Origin: Gnetum montanum
Lineage: Eukaryota > Streptophyta > Gnetopsida > Gnetales > Gnetaceae
Assembly (NCBI GenBank): GCA_015680685.1
Contig: MNCI01017535.1
Location: 1 to 64,000, forward strand
Reading direction: 5' to 3'
Length of the DNA stretch: 64,000 bases
Of the stretch, positions 45,966 to 57,343 are shown in pieces (within the stretch, counting starts at the first letter, position 1; the number at the start of each line of letters is the position of its first letter). A program made the position numbers and the translations under genes. The notes under the pieces are model-generated. The model did not search any database and was not told the origin of the DNA. It saw nothing but the letters and a program-made list of their open reading frames with translations.

Positions 45966-47033
45966 TCTAGGGAAACCTCTTCCAATCCCCTTGTTCTACC
46001 CTAAATGAATAGTTTGCAAATTTCAGACTTGAAGAAGACATAGACAAGTGTGTCTTGTTAGTGTGTTGATATTGTTGATGATGATTCCTAGATGTTTTGG
46101 CATGTTTTAGGCTCATTTTGATGCGTTTAGAGGTTCTAGGATCTATGGGGATTTGTTTGGAGGTATTCAGAGATTCCAAACATCAAAATAAGAATTTTTG
46201 TGATTGGGCCTAATAGGTGGGACGTCCCACTAGAAATTGGGATGTCCCATCTAAGACGTCCTAATTATGCATGCAACATCTCAAGTGGGATGTTCCACTA
46301 GAATTTGGAATGTCTTAGGACTAGATGAGACATCCTAGAAAAATAACAAACATCTTAGTCAAGAGCTGGATTCTCATAGGAGATGTCTTAGCAAGATTAG
46401 AGATGACCTAGATGGATAGGGAAACTTTCGAAAGCACCCATTCCAATTTGGAAAATAGTTAAAATGCAAGAAAAAGGATGGGAAATACCAGGAAGAAGGT
46501 TAGAAGACTTTGAAAACATCTTGAAAACCTTAGTTTAAGTTGGGGAAAGGTTTCTAGGTTTCTTATCTTCTAGTTTAACATAAATATGTATGTATTCATC
46601 ATTGTTAAGTAGTCATGAATGAGAGAGAAAAGCTCTTAAGAGTAAAGAGCTAAGCAAGAGAGAGTGGATGAGTGCAATTGGTGATTGTAGCTCTAAGATT
46701 AGCTTGTGGTGTGTTGGTTTATGTGTTCTATTCTTTTCTATCTTACTTATGAGTTGATATCTCAATCTTAGGTTGTGGGAGAGATTTTAATTAGTTGTGT
46801 CTTACATTGAAAATAGCCATTGTGTGGTTGTAGAGCCTCATGCTCTACAATATCACTTAAGTGTAATAGGCTTTTGGATGCTTGTGGATTGTGTAAACCT
46901 TGTTGTAATCTTCTAATAAATGAATTGTAGATAGTTATTTTTCTTGTTTTCTATCAAATAAGTTTTATCTTTGCATAATATATGGATTTAGTATTCAAAG
47001 TTGATTAAATTGTGGAGTGAACCTACTTCAATG
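45966..47033 (+). mobile_element. 5' LTR of the chromovirus
   Basis: It aligns over its length with the 3' LTR (54565-55648): shared blocks include CCCCTTGTTCTACCCTA, GATGTTTTGGCATGTTTT, ATAAATATGTATGTATTCAT and GTGGAGTGAACCTACT. The first base pair is TC in this copy against TG in the 3' copy. U3 contains a series of ACGT-centred palindromes from 46215 on. The primer site follows 5 bases after its end. Confidence 0.8.
46214..46395 (+). repeat. Series of GGGACGTCCC-type palindromes in U3
   Basis: GTGGGACGTCCCAC at about 46217 is a perfect 14-base palindrome. It is followed at roughly 15-30-base intervals by GGGATGTCCCA, AGACGTCCT, GTGGGATGTTCCAC, GGAATGTCTTA, GAGACATCCTA and AGATGTCTTA. The departures are mostly C to T or G to A in the CG core. 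The 3' LTR has the same region further decayed. Confidence 0.6.
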
Positions 47034-47037
47034 TTAT

Positions 47038-47050
47038 TGGTATCAGAGCC
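47038..47050 (+). other. Primer-binding site, initiator tRNA-Met (chromovirus)
   Basis: TGGTATCAGAGCC, an exact match to the usual plant retroelement site complementary to initiator tRNA-Met. Confidence 0.9.
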
Positions 47051-47100
47051 TAGGGTCTATAGTTATTTGGATTTTTGGTTAAGGATTTAACCACTTTTAG

Positions 47101-48290
47101 ATGACACCCAAGAGCAAATAGGTGCAAGATTTGAATTAGAACATGGAGAGCATGAAGTTCGCCTTCTAGATGATGGTTGCTCAATTAGACAATATCAGTG
47201 CAAAGGTGGATAGATAAGTTGGTCTTAGCCATATCTAGGCCCACAGAGGTGAAGAGCATGTACATTGAGATGAAGAAGTTTAACAACTAGGTGGAGATGG
47301 AGCAGATGGAGAGGAAGGGCAATCCAACTATGTGAGTGTAGGAGACCATTAGCCAAGGATTCCAATGAGAGGAAATCCTATTACTCAAATAAGAAATCTA
47401 AGGACTCTAGTGGTGCTCAATACTTTTTAAAGGAAGCTTAATGATGAAGATGAGGCAAGGCTTGCAAGAGTGTTAAAAAATGCTTCAAGACTTTCATACA
47501 TAGAATTGAAGTCTTTTAATGATGTAGATGGTACCAATGCTTTTGCGAGTTGGGTGAAGACACTTGAGAAGAATTTTCAATTAGAAGAGGTACCAAATAA
47601 CTTGAGGGTTCCTATTGTTGAATCCAAATTAGAAGGTATGGCTTCTACTTATTGGGAAAAGGAGTACCAAGATTATGAAAGTATGAAATGGTCAACCTAT
47701 CAAAGATAAGAATTTGATGAAATACAGGTTGAAAATAAAATTTGAACAATCTCTTTAGAGACAAGAAATCATTATGAAGTTAAAATTCCTAAGGTAATGT
47801 GACAAGGATGTCAAAGAATTTTACATTGAATTTTGGAATCTATTCCATTAAGCTAAGGTAAATTGGGAGGAGTATGAAGAGGATTCAATATTTTTAGAAG
47901 GTCTCAAAATGTCATACTAGTAGGAGTTATCTTTTTATGAGCCACAAACTCTTGATGAGGCCTATGATTTGACACTTAAGGCTGAGAAGAAATTAGGTGG
48001 ATTCAGAAATAGGAGTGAACAAACTTCCAAGAGAAAGGAGAAGAGATCTAGATTTGAGAGGGAATCCAAGTTGAAATCTAAAGACAAGGAGGGTAGTCAA
48101 GATAATAAGATTGATAAAGGAATTGAGAAGTATAAAGACAAGAAGGACCAAGATAAGGGAGGCAAGGGTCAAGGTAGTAGCTCATCAAAACTATAGTGCT
48201 TTAAATGTGAAGAATGGGAACACAAGCAATGGAAATTTCTACTTCACAAGATAGCTAAGGATAAAGATGTTTAAACCATATAGGTGGAGG
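47101..48290 (+). pseudogene. gag of the chromovirus
   Basis: ATG 47101 lies 50 bases after the primer site. The capsid part includes FASWVKTLEKNFQLEEV near 47545 and YWEKEYQDYESMKW near 47650, the Retrotrans_gag pattern. A Lys/Arg/Glu-rich stretch (48000-48180) leads to a zinc knuckle reading CFKCEEWEHKQWKF near 48197: the first two Cys and the His stay, while the Gly and last Cys of CX2CX4HX4C are replaced. Many stops and at least one shift. Confidence 0.7.
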
Positions 48291-48299
48291 AGACATCAA

Positions 48300-50340
48300 G
48301 TCAAGTTCTTCAGAGAGGTAATCAAAATGCTTCATAAATAGAGGATGTTTTTGAATTAAATTCTTGTGCATTCATGGGGAGTGTCAATAGAAGAGATCAT
48401 CCTAATAGGTAATTTTTATTTTGGATTAGGACTAGTTGTTTGCTTAGTGGAGAATGAATTTATGTTTTGATTGAGAGATGATCCTAGGAAAATGTTATTT
48501 GGCTAGATTAGATTTGGTAACTAATCCTCATCTAAGACCTTATAAGGTGCATTTCTTATTTAAAGATTTTTCCCAAGAGGTGAGAGAACAATGAACTTTG
48601 AAATTTAAAATTGGAATTTTTCATGATGTTGTGAAGTGTGATGTGCTTCCAATAGACTATGCTGATGTAAGTCTTGGTAGAACTTGGAATTTTGATAATG
48701 GTGCTTAGTTTGATGGAGTAAGAAATGTGTGGAGTGTAGTTAGACCTGATGGAATCCATGATTTGATTCCTATGAAAACTGAACAAGTGAGACAAAAAAG
48801 CTCACTAAATGTTTCCTTAATCCTTCTAGGAGAGAGGGAATATATTAAGGAACATGATGAAAGTGGTTTTGGTTTTGTTTTTATGACAACAATTGTTACT
48901 AACCATGATGATCTGTGGGTTGAACTTCTTACAAGTATGCTAGGCTTGAAGGAGAAATTTCCCAAGGTGTTCAATGGAGAATTAGATGGTCTACCATCAA
49001 TGAGAAATGTACAAAATTAGATTAAATTCATTCCTAGTGCTACCATTCCAAATGAGAGAGCTTACTAGATGGCATCAAATCAGAGGGTTGAAATGCAAAG
49101 GCAAGTAGAGGTGTTACTTGCAAATGTCTTTGTGAGGGAATCCATTTTACCTTATGTAGTTCAAACAGTGCTAGTGCCAAAGAAGGGCAATGATGAATTG
49201 AGGATGTATATTAATTCTGGGATAGTGAATAGGATAACAATGAGGTACAAATTTCCTATTTTAAGGATGGATGATATCCTTGATGTCCTTACCAATGCAG
49301 AGATTTTGGGAAAATTGACTTGAAGAGTGGTCACCATGCTATACCGAATGGATTGTTTGAGTGGTTGGTAATGCCATTTGGGCTCACAAATGCATCTATT
49401 ACATTCATGAGGTTGATGCATGATGTATTGAAGGACTTGATTGGTAAGTATTGTATTATCTTTTTTGATGATATTTTGGTGTATAGCTTTAATGTGGAAA
49501 AATACTTGGATCACTTAAGGATGATGTGCCTTAAGTTGGAGGAGGCACAGTTAGTGATTAATGTGGAGAAATGTCATTTATTTAAGAGGGAAATCACATA
49601 TTTGGATCATGTGGTTTCTAAAAATTATATTTGATGAAATTTTTCAAGCTAAAGACTATTAGGGATTGGCCAACTCCTAGGAATGTTGGGGAGGTAAGAT
49701 CATTCCTTGATTTAGCAAGTTTTTATAGACAGTTCATAAAAAATTTTAGTGGTATTTTATGGCCTATGTTTTCTTTTTTGAAGAAAAATAAGAAATTTAG
49801 GTGGGATAATAAAACCCAAGGGAGATTTGACTTGTTGAAAGCAAAGATTTATAGTAAACCAGTGCTTGTAATTCTAGATTTTCAGAAGCTTCTTCAAGTG
49901 GAGGTGAATGCAAGCAGACTTGTCATTGATGGGGTACTTTCACCAAAAGGTAGGCATGTTACTTTCTTTTCTAAAAAGTTAAATGAGTTAAGGAAAAAAT
50001 AAAGTATATATGAAAAGGAGTTATATGCTATTTTTCAAGAAATCAAGCATTGAAGACATTACTCATTGCCCAAGAAATTCACTTTGATGATGTATCACAA
50101 AGCATTTGAATTTCTAAACTCTTAAAAGAAGTTGAGTGCAAAGCACATGAAGTGGCTTGCACAGTTATAGGAGTTCAATTTTATACTAAAGCACAAAAGT
50201 GGGAAAGCCTATGTGGTGTTTGATGCGTTATCCATGGTGCATGTGATAAATTTCAACGTACCTAATGTGGAAGATATGGGTGATTTTGCTTCTTTGTATG
50301 AGCATGATGTTGATTTTGAATAGGTTTGGAGGAGGCTCAA
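48300..50340 (+). pseudogene. Protease - RT - RNase H of the chromovirus
   Basis: The protease (about 48340-48720) is hard to read; the active site seems degraded (IRTSCLLSGE where D-S/T-G-A is expected). RT: VQTVLVPKKGNDELRMYI (49160), LPMPFGLTNAS-type segment reading EWLVMPFGLTNASITF (49355) and the catalytic FFDDILVYS (49460). Frameshifts near 49318 and 49633 split it. The thumb/connection segment TIRDWPTPRNVGEVRSFLDL is near 49655, RNase H 49850-50260, including VTFFSKKLNELRKK and, after a stop, SIYEKELYAI. Non-functional. Confidence 0.75.
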
Positions 50341-50379
50341 AGTGCCATTGATGAATAGAATAGACTAGTGGAAGGACTA

Positions 50380-51353
50380 TCATATTCAAGATGAAATATT
50401 ATTTAAGAATGGAAAGGTATCTGTTCCTAATTATGATTTTAGGAAAAAGATTTTGTTTGAAAAGCATTGTAATGGCATGACAGGTTCCATGGGCAGGGAT
50501 AAATATTGGAACTTGTGAGTAGGCACTATTTTTGGTTTAGTATGAAAACATAGGTTTCAAAATTGACATGTCAGAAATTCAAAGGAGGCAAAGGTATGAT
50601 TGGGCACTATATGTCTTTGCCAATTCCTAAAGGTCCATGGGAAAATGTATCAATGGACTTTGTGAGTGGTATTCCAAAGATCAAAAGTGGAAACAATGCA
50701 CTTTTTGTTGTGATCAATAGGTTCTCCAGGATGGCACATTTTATTTCATGCAAGAAGATTAGTGATGCTTCTCATGCTGTAAATCTATTTTTCCAACATG
50801 TTGTGAAGTTGCATGGTATTCCTTTGAATGTTGTTAGTAACACAGATTCCAAGTTCACAAGTAATTTTTGTAGGTCCTCTTGGAAGATTTTAGGGACAAA
50901 GTTAAAATTTTCTAGTGCATATCATTCACAATTTGATGGCTAAATGGAGGTGGTAAATAAATCGTTACTAAACATATTAAGATGTTTGTATGATGGATAA
51001 CCAAATGGGTGGAAAAAATTGTGTCATGTTGAGCTTTCATATAATAATGCTTTTCATGCTACTATTGGTAAAAACCCATTCAAGGTGAATTAAGGGTTTT
51101 ATCCAAAGATGATGGAAACTTTGAAGATGTTTGATGATGAGGCTCAACTTAGTGCTAATTTTGTGTAAGAGATGAGGGATCTACATGCACAAGTTAAATT
51201 AGATCTTGAGAAGAAGATGGAAGAGAGAGTCCTTAAGAGGAATGACGACAAGCAGAAGCCTAATTTTGTTGTTGGTAACTTAGTATGGATGCACTTGAAG
51301 AAGAATTTGTTAAGAGGTGTTAACTTCTCCAAATTGAAAGCCAAGAAGATGGG
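50380..51353 (+). pseudogene. Integrase of the chromovirus, part before the insertion
   Basis: Catalytic core: VSMDFVSGIPK (first Asp) near 50655, SNTDSKFTSNF (second Asp; the usual SDRD is altered) near 50830, and after a stop MEVVNKS (Glu) near 50945. The C-terminal domain follows (LVWMHLKKNLLRGVNFSKL near 51283) and stops exactly at KKM-G, where the foreign LTR enters. The remaining part continues at 54170 in the order expected. Confidence 0.8.
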
Positions 51354-54174
51354 TGTTGGCGACCGTTTGAGATGCGACCGCCAACGAGTGTCGTCGAATA
51401 GGATTTAGGTGCTTGCTGGTCTCTGGCAACACCAAGGCCCAAATACCTCTAAATAGACTCATTAGTTAATGTGAGTATGTGTGTGTGCTATTGCGGTGTG
51501 CGGTTATGAAATATGAAACGATTGCGTTGTGTGTAAACTACAAATGACTTATCTTAAAGAGATTCAACCAACTTTGCCAAGTACTGTGAGTTGTTGAGAG
51601 TTCCTATTTTGTTCAATTACCTAGTCTACGCAGTTCTTATAATACCTACTTGTAACAAAATCAATTTTGCAAAAACATTTGAGCACAACTCTGTGAATCT
51701 ACTTCTAATTTTCCCTAGAGAAAGAGATAGTTCCACAAGAAAACTAGAAATAGAGCAAGATTCGATGGAAATAGATAGAAAAGAAAGTAGATTTGTGTTA
51801 AGACCTCAAATATTTAAACAAGGTAAAATGATACGAGTAAACACTTCACAATAAAGCTATCCCAAATTCAATATCTACGAATTGTTCAAACATCGAAGGC
51901 TCAAATAAGTAATTTCTTCAAGACAATCCTACTATGCTACCAAAAATTGCTGCATAAAGTATCATGTACGAGACTCCATTTTTGGCTAGATAACGGACAT
52001 CAACAATTGCATTCAATAGAACCTTCAAAATATTTAACAATTTCTGATGGAAATACGATGGAGATTCACTTTAAAGATAAAAAGAAGCTATTCTAGTCCC
52101 ATCAAAATACCAAATATTTTCTGAACCCTCTTGACTATTGAATCGTTCAATGGCATGACTACAAGCAGAGGCTCTCTTACAACGATCTCAATAGCAGTTC
52201 TTATATGTTGCACAATAACCAAATTCATTACTAAAATGCTCTTAAAGCTTTCAAACACAAGTGCTTCTATGGAAAAATTTTAATAGAAATTTTCAATTAT
52301 GCAACAAGAACAATAAGAGTAATCTAAAAATCCCAAAATTACTTGCCAAGGATGATACTATCTAAATCACTAGCTAAACAATTTAAACAAAATAAAAATA
52401 AAAAAAATAACTCATAGGACTATGACAAAGAGGCTGAAATATTTTCTTTAGCAAGTCATCTTACAAGCAATCCTTCACAATTTCTTCTTTACAAATGCTC
52501 TTCCAAGAGCCAAAGGGTGTCTCCAAGTGAGAGCTTCCAGTCTTCCCAAAGTGTCTTGTATTGTCCCCCTTTGTGATATCTTTTTCTTGTTATCCTTGAA
52601 GCCTTTTTATAGGGTTAAAATGGTAGTTACATCCAAAATATCTTTGCTAACTTCTCTCCCAAGTAACTTGCCCAACAAGTTAGGAAGTATTAACTTAGGA
52701 AGTTAGGAAGTTAGGAGAAATATTGCAAATATTGCTTTTGTGAATAATGAAAATAAACCCAATAGCTCCATATAATTGTTTAAAATTATAGCTCCAATAG
52801 CTTTTCATTTTTACTTGTTTAAAATTTTTAAGTTTTGAATACTATTGAAGCCCTAGTAATTTTATGAATAAGGTGATGGTATAATATCTACCTTGGTGTA
52901 GACGTTGGTGGTAGCTAATCTATGTAAATTTATATAAATAATTTATTTGCACTTGCACCCATGTAAAAGTGGCTAGAAACAAAAATTTAAATCCAAAATA
53001 TGAGGTCCGAATGTGAAGGTGCCAGGCCTGGAACTGCTAGCAAATATTTCCAAATTATCCTGCCCTGCCAAAAATCGTTATCAACCACCACCGCGGAAGA
53101 AGGCTCTTCCGTTGCATCTGGCATCGTTGCTGTGTGGTGTTTAGTTGCTGAAGAGCGAAGGAGAAGGATTTTTGTTGAAAAAATGATGTGCTGAACATAT
53201 GGTTCTGAACATAGGGTTTTAGTTACCTGGAATTTTTTTTGTTTTGCCCTAAATTCGCTTAGGGCTTCCTGCGTTTTTTTTTCTAATCATCTTCCAAATG
53301 ACCGCCATTGTTATTGATTGCAGAGCCAGGGGCAAACGTATCATGGATCTACATCCAATGAAACCATAGGAACCTTCATCATGCTGTTATAACCACCACA
53401 ACCTCCAGAACCGTCGCAACCTGCAAAACTGGAAATGCCACGACCTGTAAAACTGGAAATGAAATTGGGGTTTCAACAAAATGTGACTCTTTTCTGTGTA
53501 TATTATTTGTGGATGAGGGTTTTGATTTTTTTTATCTCTCTGCATTCATGGCAAAGAGGGTTTGTCCCCCAGGGACTTGGCCATGCCCGTGGTGATGGCG
53601 GTTTTCCTTGGTACGATGGCTACACCACGATAAACGCCATGCGACTGTGCTGCGATAAGCATCGCGTGGTTGCATGATTTTACCAGGCCTATTGCCCACC
53701 TGGCTTTGTTATTTTTCCTTTCTTTGTGTTTCTCTGGCCTTCTAGCAACGAAACAGCAACTGCCATTGATGCAACGACCAAATGGGAAAAATTTTTGCTT
53801 CACAGATGTCGCTGTTTTAGTTTTTCTCCTCTTTTTTTTTTGATACTTTGACATGCTTATATTTTTACATTAATTTCCCTGCACTGAATGTATAAATGAT
53901 ACATATGAAAATTGGACTTCCTTCATAATCTTACTAGACTTTGATTCCGTAAAGCCCAGTTATGTATATATATTGCTTCCTTGTAAAATGCATTTCTCAG
54001 AAATTCATAAGCTTACCATAGAAATTGTGCTCCTATACATTTCTTCCTTAAATTAAAAGAATGCCTTTGTTAACTTATTCTTTTCCTCTCAGGGCCAAAA
54101 ATTTAGCCACTTCTCCCAAAATTATTAACCCATTAAGCCTGCTTCATGAAATGGCCAAATGTGCCAACAATGGG
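51349..54174 (-). mobile_element. Solo LTR (51354-54169), TGTTGGC family, target duplication ATGGG
   Basis: The insert begins TGTTGGCGACC and ends TGTGCCAACA: perfect 7-bp inverted termini TGTTGGC/GCCAACA. It is flanked by the direct repeats ATGGG (51349-51353 and 54170-54174). Removing insert and one repeat restores the uninterrupted reading of chromovirus integrase from KAKKM into GPFKIKAK, which proves both ends. 2816 bp with no retroelement gene fits a solo LTR of a large element; a non-autonomous element is the alternative. A TATA box on the minus strand (52602-52611) suggests leftward orientation. It is homologous to 1732-3925. Confidence 0.85.
52602..52611 (-). promoter_or_regulatory. 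TATA box of the nested solo LTR
   Basis: Minus strand TATAAAAAGGCTTCAAGG, conserved with 2311-2319 in the other copy. Confidence 0.5.
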
Positions 54175-54545
54175 GCCTTTCAAAATCAAGGCTAAAGTTA
54201 ATGATAATGATTTTGAGATTAATTTACCAAATGATTTTGGTATGTCTTTTGTATTTATTATTTTAGATCTTATGTACAATCATGGATTAACTGATGTGAA
54301 AATAATATAGTGGAGCATTGATATGTTGAAGGGGGATATTGATTAGTCCAAGCCTTCAATGAAGAGAAAGTTAATCTTACTTAAGTGGAGGAAAGCTTCT
54401 AGCACTCAGGAAGTCAAGAGGCATGAATATTTGATCCATTAGGAGGATCAATCCATTGATGATGTTGTATGGATTCATGAGATCATACTTGTTAAGTTAG
54501 GAATTAGTTTAACCCCTACTTTCTTATTCACCTAAGTTCACTTTT
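54170..54545 (+). pseudogene. Chromovirus integrase end and chromodomain
   Basis: It resumes with GPFKIKAKVNDNDFEINLP and then, after about 60 codons, KRHEYLIH(stop)EDQSIDDVVWIHE, the pattern of an integrase chromodomain (Y-L-I-W, ED, W-E). The stop stands where relatives have Trp. Chromodomains steer integration to particular chromatin. The frame ends in the purine-rich GTGTGGGAGAG just before the 3' LTR. Confidence 0.75.
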
Positions 54546-54564
54546 TGAAGTGTGGGAGAGTTGG

Positions 54565-55648
54565 TGTAGGAACATCTCTTTAAATCCCCTTGTTCTACCC
54601 TACATGAATGTTTTGTAGATCTCAGTCTTAAAGAAGACTTGGATGAGTGTGTCTTGTTAGGTTGTTGATTTTGTTGATTGCTGATTCTTGGATGTTTTGG
54701 CATGTTTTGAGGTGTTTTGTTCTCATTTTGATGAGTCTATGGGATTCTAGGGTCTATGGGAACTTGTTTGGAGGTATCTAGAGGTTCCAAACATTAGAAT
54801 AAGCATTTTTGTATTTGGTCCTAGTAGGTGGGATGCTTCACTAGGTGCTGTGATATCCCAGCTAAGATGTGCCAATTGTGCATGTGACATGTTGGGCAGG
54901 AAATCCCACCAAAATTTGGGATGTCTTAGGACTAGATGGGACATCCAAAAAAAAAAAGAAAAATAAAAACAACATATGTCTTAGCTGAGAGTTAGGTTTT
55001 CGTAGGGGACATCCTAACGATATCAGAGACAATCTAGATTTATGGGGAAACTTTCGAAAACACCCATCCTAATTCGAAAAGTAGCTAGAATGCAATGGAA
55101 AAGGAAGGAAAAAGCTAGAGAGAAGGTAAGAAGACTTTGGAAATATTTGGAAAACCTCAAGTTGAATTAGGAAAAGTTTTCTAAGTTTCTTATCTTCTGG
55201 TTTGACATAAATATGTATGTATTCATGATTGTTGAGTAGCCATGAGTGAGAAAGAAAAGCTTTTGAGAGTGAAGAGCTGAGTAAGAGAGAGAAGGTGAAC
55301 ACATTAGATGAGTGTAATTGGTGATTGTAGCTCCAAGATTAGCTTGTAGTGTGTTGGTCTATGTGTTCTATTCTCTTATTCTTACTTGTGAGTTGAGATC
55401 TTAGCCTCAGGTTGTGGGGGTTGTGTCTTACATTGAGAATAGCCATTATATGGTTGTAGAGTCTCATGCTCTGCAATATCAATTAAGTGTTATAGGTTTT
55501 AGATGCTTGTGAGTTATTTGAACTCTATTATAATCTCCTAATAAATGAATTGAACACAACTAGTTTTCTTGTTTTCTAGCAAATAAGTTTTGGCTTTGCA
55601 ATTTAGTATTCGAAGGTGATTTAATTGTGGAGTGAACCTACTCTAGCA
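54565..55648 (+). mobile_element. 3' LTR of the chromovirus
   Basis: TGTAGGAAC...CTCTAGCA, aligned end to end with 45966-47033. It has more decay in the palindrome region (54826-54960), where the perfect 14-base palindrome of the 5' copy is reduced to GTGGGATGCTTCAC. Confidence 0.8.
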
Positions 55649-55837
55649 TCAAGTCAACTTCAAAGGTAGTACCATAAAACAACATGTAGGTAATAGGTAG
55701 CTTAATAAGATATGATTCATATGATTTAGCCTCAAGGAACTCATTTTTAGATTGAATAACAAAGAAAGAAAGTGTTATAAGGATTCCCATGATCTATATA
55801 GTACCCTTAATAAAAACTGAGTGTTAAATTTAAACTT

Positions 55838-57011
55838 CTTTTTGTTGACCTTTTGGTATGTCAAAACCTTAAGGAAAATGAGGAACAAAGGATGTTTATA
55901 TGGTTGTTGTGTTTGTAGGACAAGAACATGGATAATGACTTAAGGAAGCTTGGACAAGGACTCAAGGGAGCATGGACATCATGGTTAAAGACTTCATAAA
56001 GAAATTGGAATCAAGGGCAAGAATGGAGATTACAATGAAATGAAGATATTTCAAGAATTGGGATAAAGCAAAATCAACAAAAGGAAGCTTTGGGAATCAA
56101 ATTTTAAAAGATGAGAAGACATCTCCCAGAAGTAGAAGACATCTTGTCAAAGTAAAGAAGATCTAGAGAAGACGTCTTCTAAGAAAAGGAGATGTCTCAT
56201 TTCAAGGGAATACATCTCCCTAGAGACATCTCCTTAGAGATGTCTCCCTTATAAAAGAGACATCTCCCTATAATTGAAGCCTATTGCAGAGAGACATCTC
56301 AATCTCAAAGAAGATGTCCTCACTAGTTGTTAAATAGCTGTTGCAAAAATTCTGAAGTGATTTCAAAAAATTCAAGGCTATAAGAAGACTTCATTTTCTT
56401 GGGTAGTATGCAAGTTTTGAGCAAGCAAGTATCAACATCAAGAAATCATGATGTAATTTATTCTATTGTATTTGTGTATCTCATTGTGCCATCATTTGTT
56501 TTGTTGTAGTGATTATATTGTACTATGCCTTAAAATACAAGGACTAGAAAATTAGTTGCATTATTTTTTTGTAGTTTTTGTTTTTCTTTCTTGTTGCCCA
56601 TTGGGGTTTATGTACTTCTTGTGAGAAGGCATCATCATTGAGCTTGTTGGGATCCTACGAGATTGAATGTTGATGCAACATCACAACACTCTAGAGTGAA
56701 GCTCAAGTTGTAAAGGTTATGAGATCCTTGAAATCACATTCTAAGCTTGTCAAGACCTTGCAAGGTTGAGTGGATTCGTAGTGATGAATCATTTTGGAGT
56801 AGAGCTTAGAGCTAATACAAGGTGTGGTATCCTTCAAACCACATTTTGGGAGAAATAAAGTCCAAAGGTGTGCAAGAGATCTATACTCCGAGTATGGGGT
56901 ATCTAAGTTGGGGAACCACATAATTATGGGGTGTGGTTTTTATGGAAATTGATTTTTATTGGGGAACTTATTCATCCCTTCTCCTTTCTAAGTTCAATGA
57001 TCCTAACTTTT
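55838..57011 (+). mobile_element. Solo LTR 2 (55843-57006) with target duplication CTTTT
   Basis: It starts TGTTGACCTTTTGGTA at 55843 and ends GATCCTAA (GATCCTCA in copy 1) at 57006. Direct repeats CTTTT flank it (55838-55842 and 57007-57011). It aligns with solo LTR 1, so two independent insertions of one family were each reduced to a single LTR. The first half has about ten AGACATCTC/GAGATGTCT palindromic blocks (56105-56315), including GAAGACGTCTTC with the CG intact. Confidence 0.8.
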
Positions 57012-57340
57012 AATTTTACCTCTAAGGTACCTCTATGAATATAATTCTAAAGCTATATGTTATGCATGGTACTACAATAGGATATGATATTATAAATGCA
57101 ATCATATGAAATGCATTTTATTCAAGTATGTATGATATCTAATGCATCCTATATTGATACACACATACACATACATATTCATAATTAATTAAATTAATGA
57201 TCTAATAGGTGTGCACAAGGAACACTAGTATAAAAATGTTTAAGGTGGAAAGCATTGAAGTTTCTAGTGAACTTATTGCCTTGAAGGTTGACTATCTTGT
57301 AAGAATTTGGGGCTACAACCTCCATAACTTGGTATGTTCT
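57012..57340. other. Non-coding gap between solo LTR 2 and element D
   Basis: AT-rich with an (ACACAT)n-like patch near 57158. It may be the 3' non-coding end of element D, but no LTR match was found. Confidence 0.4.
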
Positions 57341-57343
57341 TAA

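Larger units (their letters stand above)
45966..55648 (+). mobile_element. Chromovirus (Ty3/gypsy) with both LTRs, interrupted by a solo LTR
   Basis: 5' LTR, tRNA-Met primer site, gag with zinc knuckle, protease, RT, RNase H, integrase with chromodomain, purine tract and 3' LTR are present in order. A 2816-bp LTR of another family is inserted in integrase (51354-54169). Without it and one ATGGG copy the element is about 6.9 kb. Flanking TATAG and TCAAG are only a weak match for a target duplication. Confidence 0.85.

Noticed and set aside
1732-54169. The two TGTTGGC-family copies as the 5' and 3' LTRs of one 52-kb element
   Set aside because: The right copy has its own perfect ATGGG target duplication and inverted termini and interrupts the chromovirus integrase, so it is an independent insertion; flanks of the left copy do not match it.
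45961-55653. Target duplication of the chromovirus (TATAG / TCAAG)
   Set aside because: Only three of five bases agree and the LTR end is uncertain by a few bases, so it is not claimed.
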